Source of the DNA: Ruminococcus sp. zg-924
GTDB taxonomy: Bacteria; Bacillota; Clostridia; Oscillospirales; Acutalibacteraceae
Direction: 5' to 3'
Length of the DNA stretch: 64,000 nucleotides
Assembly (NCBI RefSeq): GCF_024433635.1
Contig: NZ_WNJZ01000007.1
Location: 43,400-107,399, forward strand
Below are positions 63,140 through 64,000 of this stretch, piece by piece. The notes under the pieces are model-generated. The model did not search any database. It saw only the letters and a program-made list of their open reading frames with translations, and had not been told where the DNA came from. The position numbers and the translations under genes are program-made. The stretch's first letter is position 1. Each line of letters begins with the position of its first letter.

Positions 63140-63155
63140 GAGGTGATGTAACAAA

Positions 63156-63647
63156 ATGGACAGCAAGTTAAACCGACTTTTTCTTAAAATGACTGAGTAT
63201 TTTAAGGGGGATAAAAGACGCATATGCCACTTAACAAAGGTTCATTCCTTTGCTTCGCTTATCGCTTCTCTTGAGGGCGTTGACAGTGACACCAAATATA
63301 TCATCGAAGCCGCCGCACTTGTCCACGACATTGGCATAAAGCCGTCTGAAGAAAAGTACGGAAGCTGCACAGGAAAACAGCAGGAGCTTGAAGGACCGCC
63401 TGTTGCGGAGTATATGCTAAGAACTCTTGACTTCTCGGAAAATGTCATCGAGAGAGTAAAGTATCTTGTTGCCCATCATCATACCTATAACAATATAGAC
63501 GGAATTGATTACCAAATTCTTGTAGAGGCTGATTTTATCGTAAATATGGACGAGGATGAAATAAATATAGAAGCGATAAAAAATTGCCTTGAAAAAATTT
63601 TCAAAACGAAAAGCGGAAATCAAATTTGCAAAAATATGTTTATGTAA
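63156..63647 (+). CDS. HD-domain phosphohydrolase
   Basis: The 163-residue protein has an HD metal-binding domain: His in HLTKVHSFA near residue 25-30, the HD pair in AALVHDIGIK near residue 53, and a later HHH in LVAHHHTYNN near 110 and Asp in EADFIVN. Such small HD proteins hydrolyse phosphate esters or nucleotides. The substrate is unknown. GAGGTG precedes the ATG just after the ftsZ terminator, so it may depend on readthrough or its own promoter. Confidence 0.85.
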   Translation: MDSKLNRLFLKMTEYFKGDKRRICHLTKVHSFASLIASLEGVDSDTKYIIEAAALVHDIGIKPSEEKYGSCTGKQQELEGPPVAEYMLRTLDFSENVIERVKYLVAHHHTYNNIDGIDYQILVEADFIVNMDEDEINIEAIKNCLEKIFKTKSGNQICKNMFM

Positions 63648-63666
63648 TAAAAAGGGGACACCTCAC

Positions 63667-64000
<334 letters not shown>

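Overview
The window reads as a chromosomal segment of an anaerobic, low-to-moderate GC Clostridia bacterium, most likely a Ruminococcus-like member of the Oscillospirales. The evidence is a clostridial gene repertoire: LL-diaminopimelate aminotransferase, GlgC/GlgD glycogen genes, oxygen-sensitive NrdD/NrdG, [FeFe]-hydrogenases with a sensory hydrogenase, CtsR-McsA-McsB-ClpC and MutS2. Promoters are of the ordinary sigma-A type, Shine-Dalgarno sites are strong (AGGAGG-like), and GTG/TTG starts are used now and then. I see no tRNA, rRNA, CRISPR array, prophage or recognisable riboswitch. The only mobile element is an IS3-family insertion cut by the right edge.

Layout from left to right. 1-6255: end of pyrG, dapL, a small conserved protein, ddl-murF (wall precursor), an NSS transporter and a family 4 uracil-DNA glycosylase. 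6601-12618: a glycogen operon glgB-glgC-glgD-glgA. 12699-15562: low-molecular-weight phosphatase, sugar O-acetyltransferase, a broken formate/nitrite-transporter-like remnant and an amidohydrolase. 15795-20396: a hydrogenase cassette of thioredoxin-like ferredoxin, sensory hydrogenase HydS with PAS domain, SpoIIE-type phosphatase and a second [FeFe]-hydrogenase, followed by ogt. 20981-23741 (minus): nrdD-nrdG, with two NrdR-like boxes upstream. 24134-26541 (minus): an EctB-like aminotransferase and a sugar-transfer-type ATP-grasp protein. 26919-31746: transglutaminase-like lipoprotein, pyrK-pyrD, an alanine/sodium symporter and a ferredoxin.

32237-36820 is the class III heat-shock operon ctsR-mcsA-mcsB-clpC, with CtsR operators around its promoter. 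36975-40999 (minus) is yqzL-recO-mutS2 and a membrane-anchored protein. 41319-44301 (minus) is the pantothenate operon: a DUF2520 dehydrogenase followed by panB-panC-panD. 44566-49914 holds rimM-trmD, HPr, uvrC, rsmD-coaD and a coiled-coil protein. 50329-63094 is the division/cell wall (dcw) cluster mraZ-rsmH-ftsL-pbp-mraY-ftsW-murG-murA-ftsQ-ftsZ, without ftsA, followed by an HD-domain protein and the IS end.

Most of this is standard core metabolism and division machinery. The parts most worth a second look are the four-gene hydrogen-sensing cassette with its phosphatase of unknown target, three WalR-type repeats before ftsL/pbp, the EctB-like/ATP-grasp pair with no ectoine genes, and the DUF2520 protein in the position expected for ketopantoate reductase. 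I did not find a convincing wholly new system. Family assignments come from reading translated sequence and motifs without database searches, and start codons were chosen by Shine-Dalgarno spacing and family N-termini.
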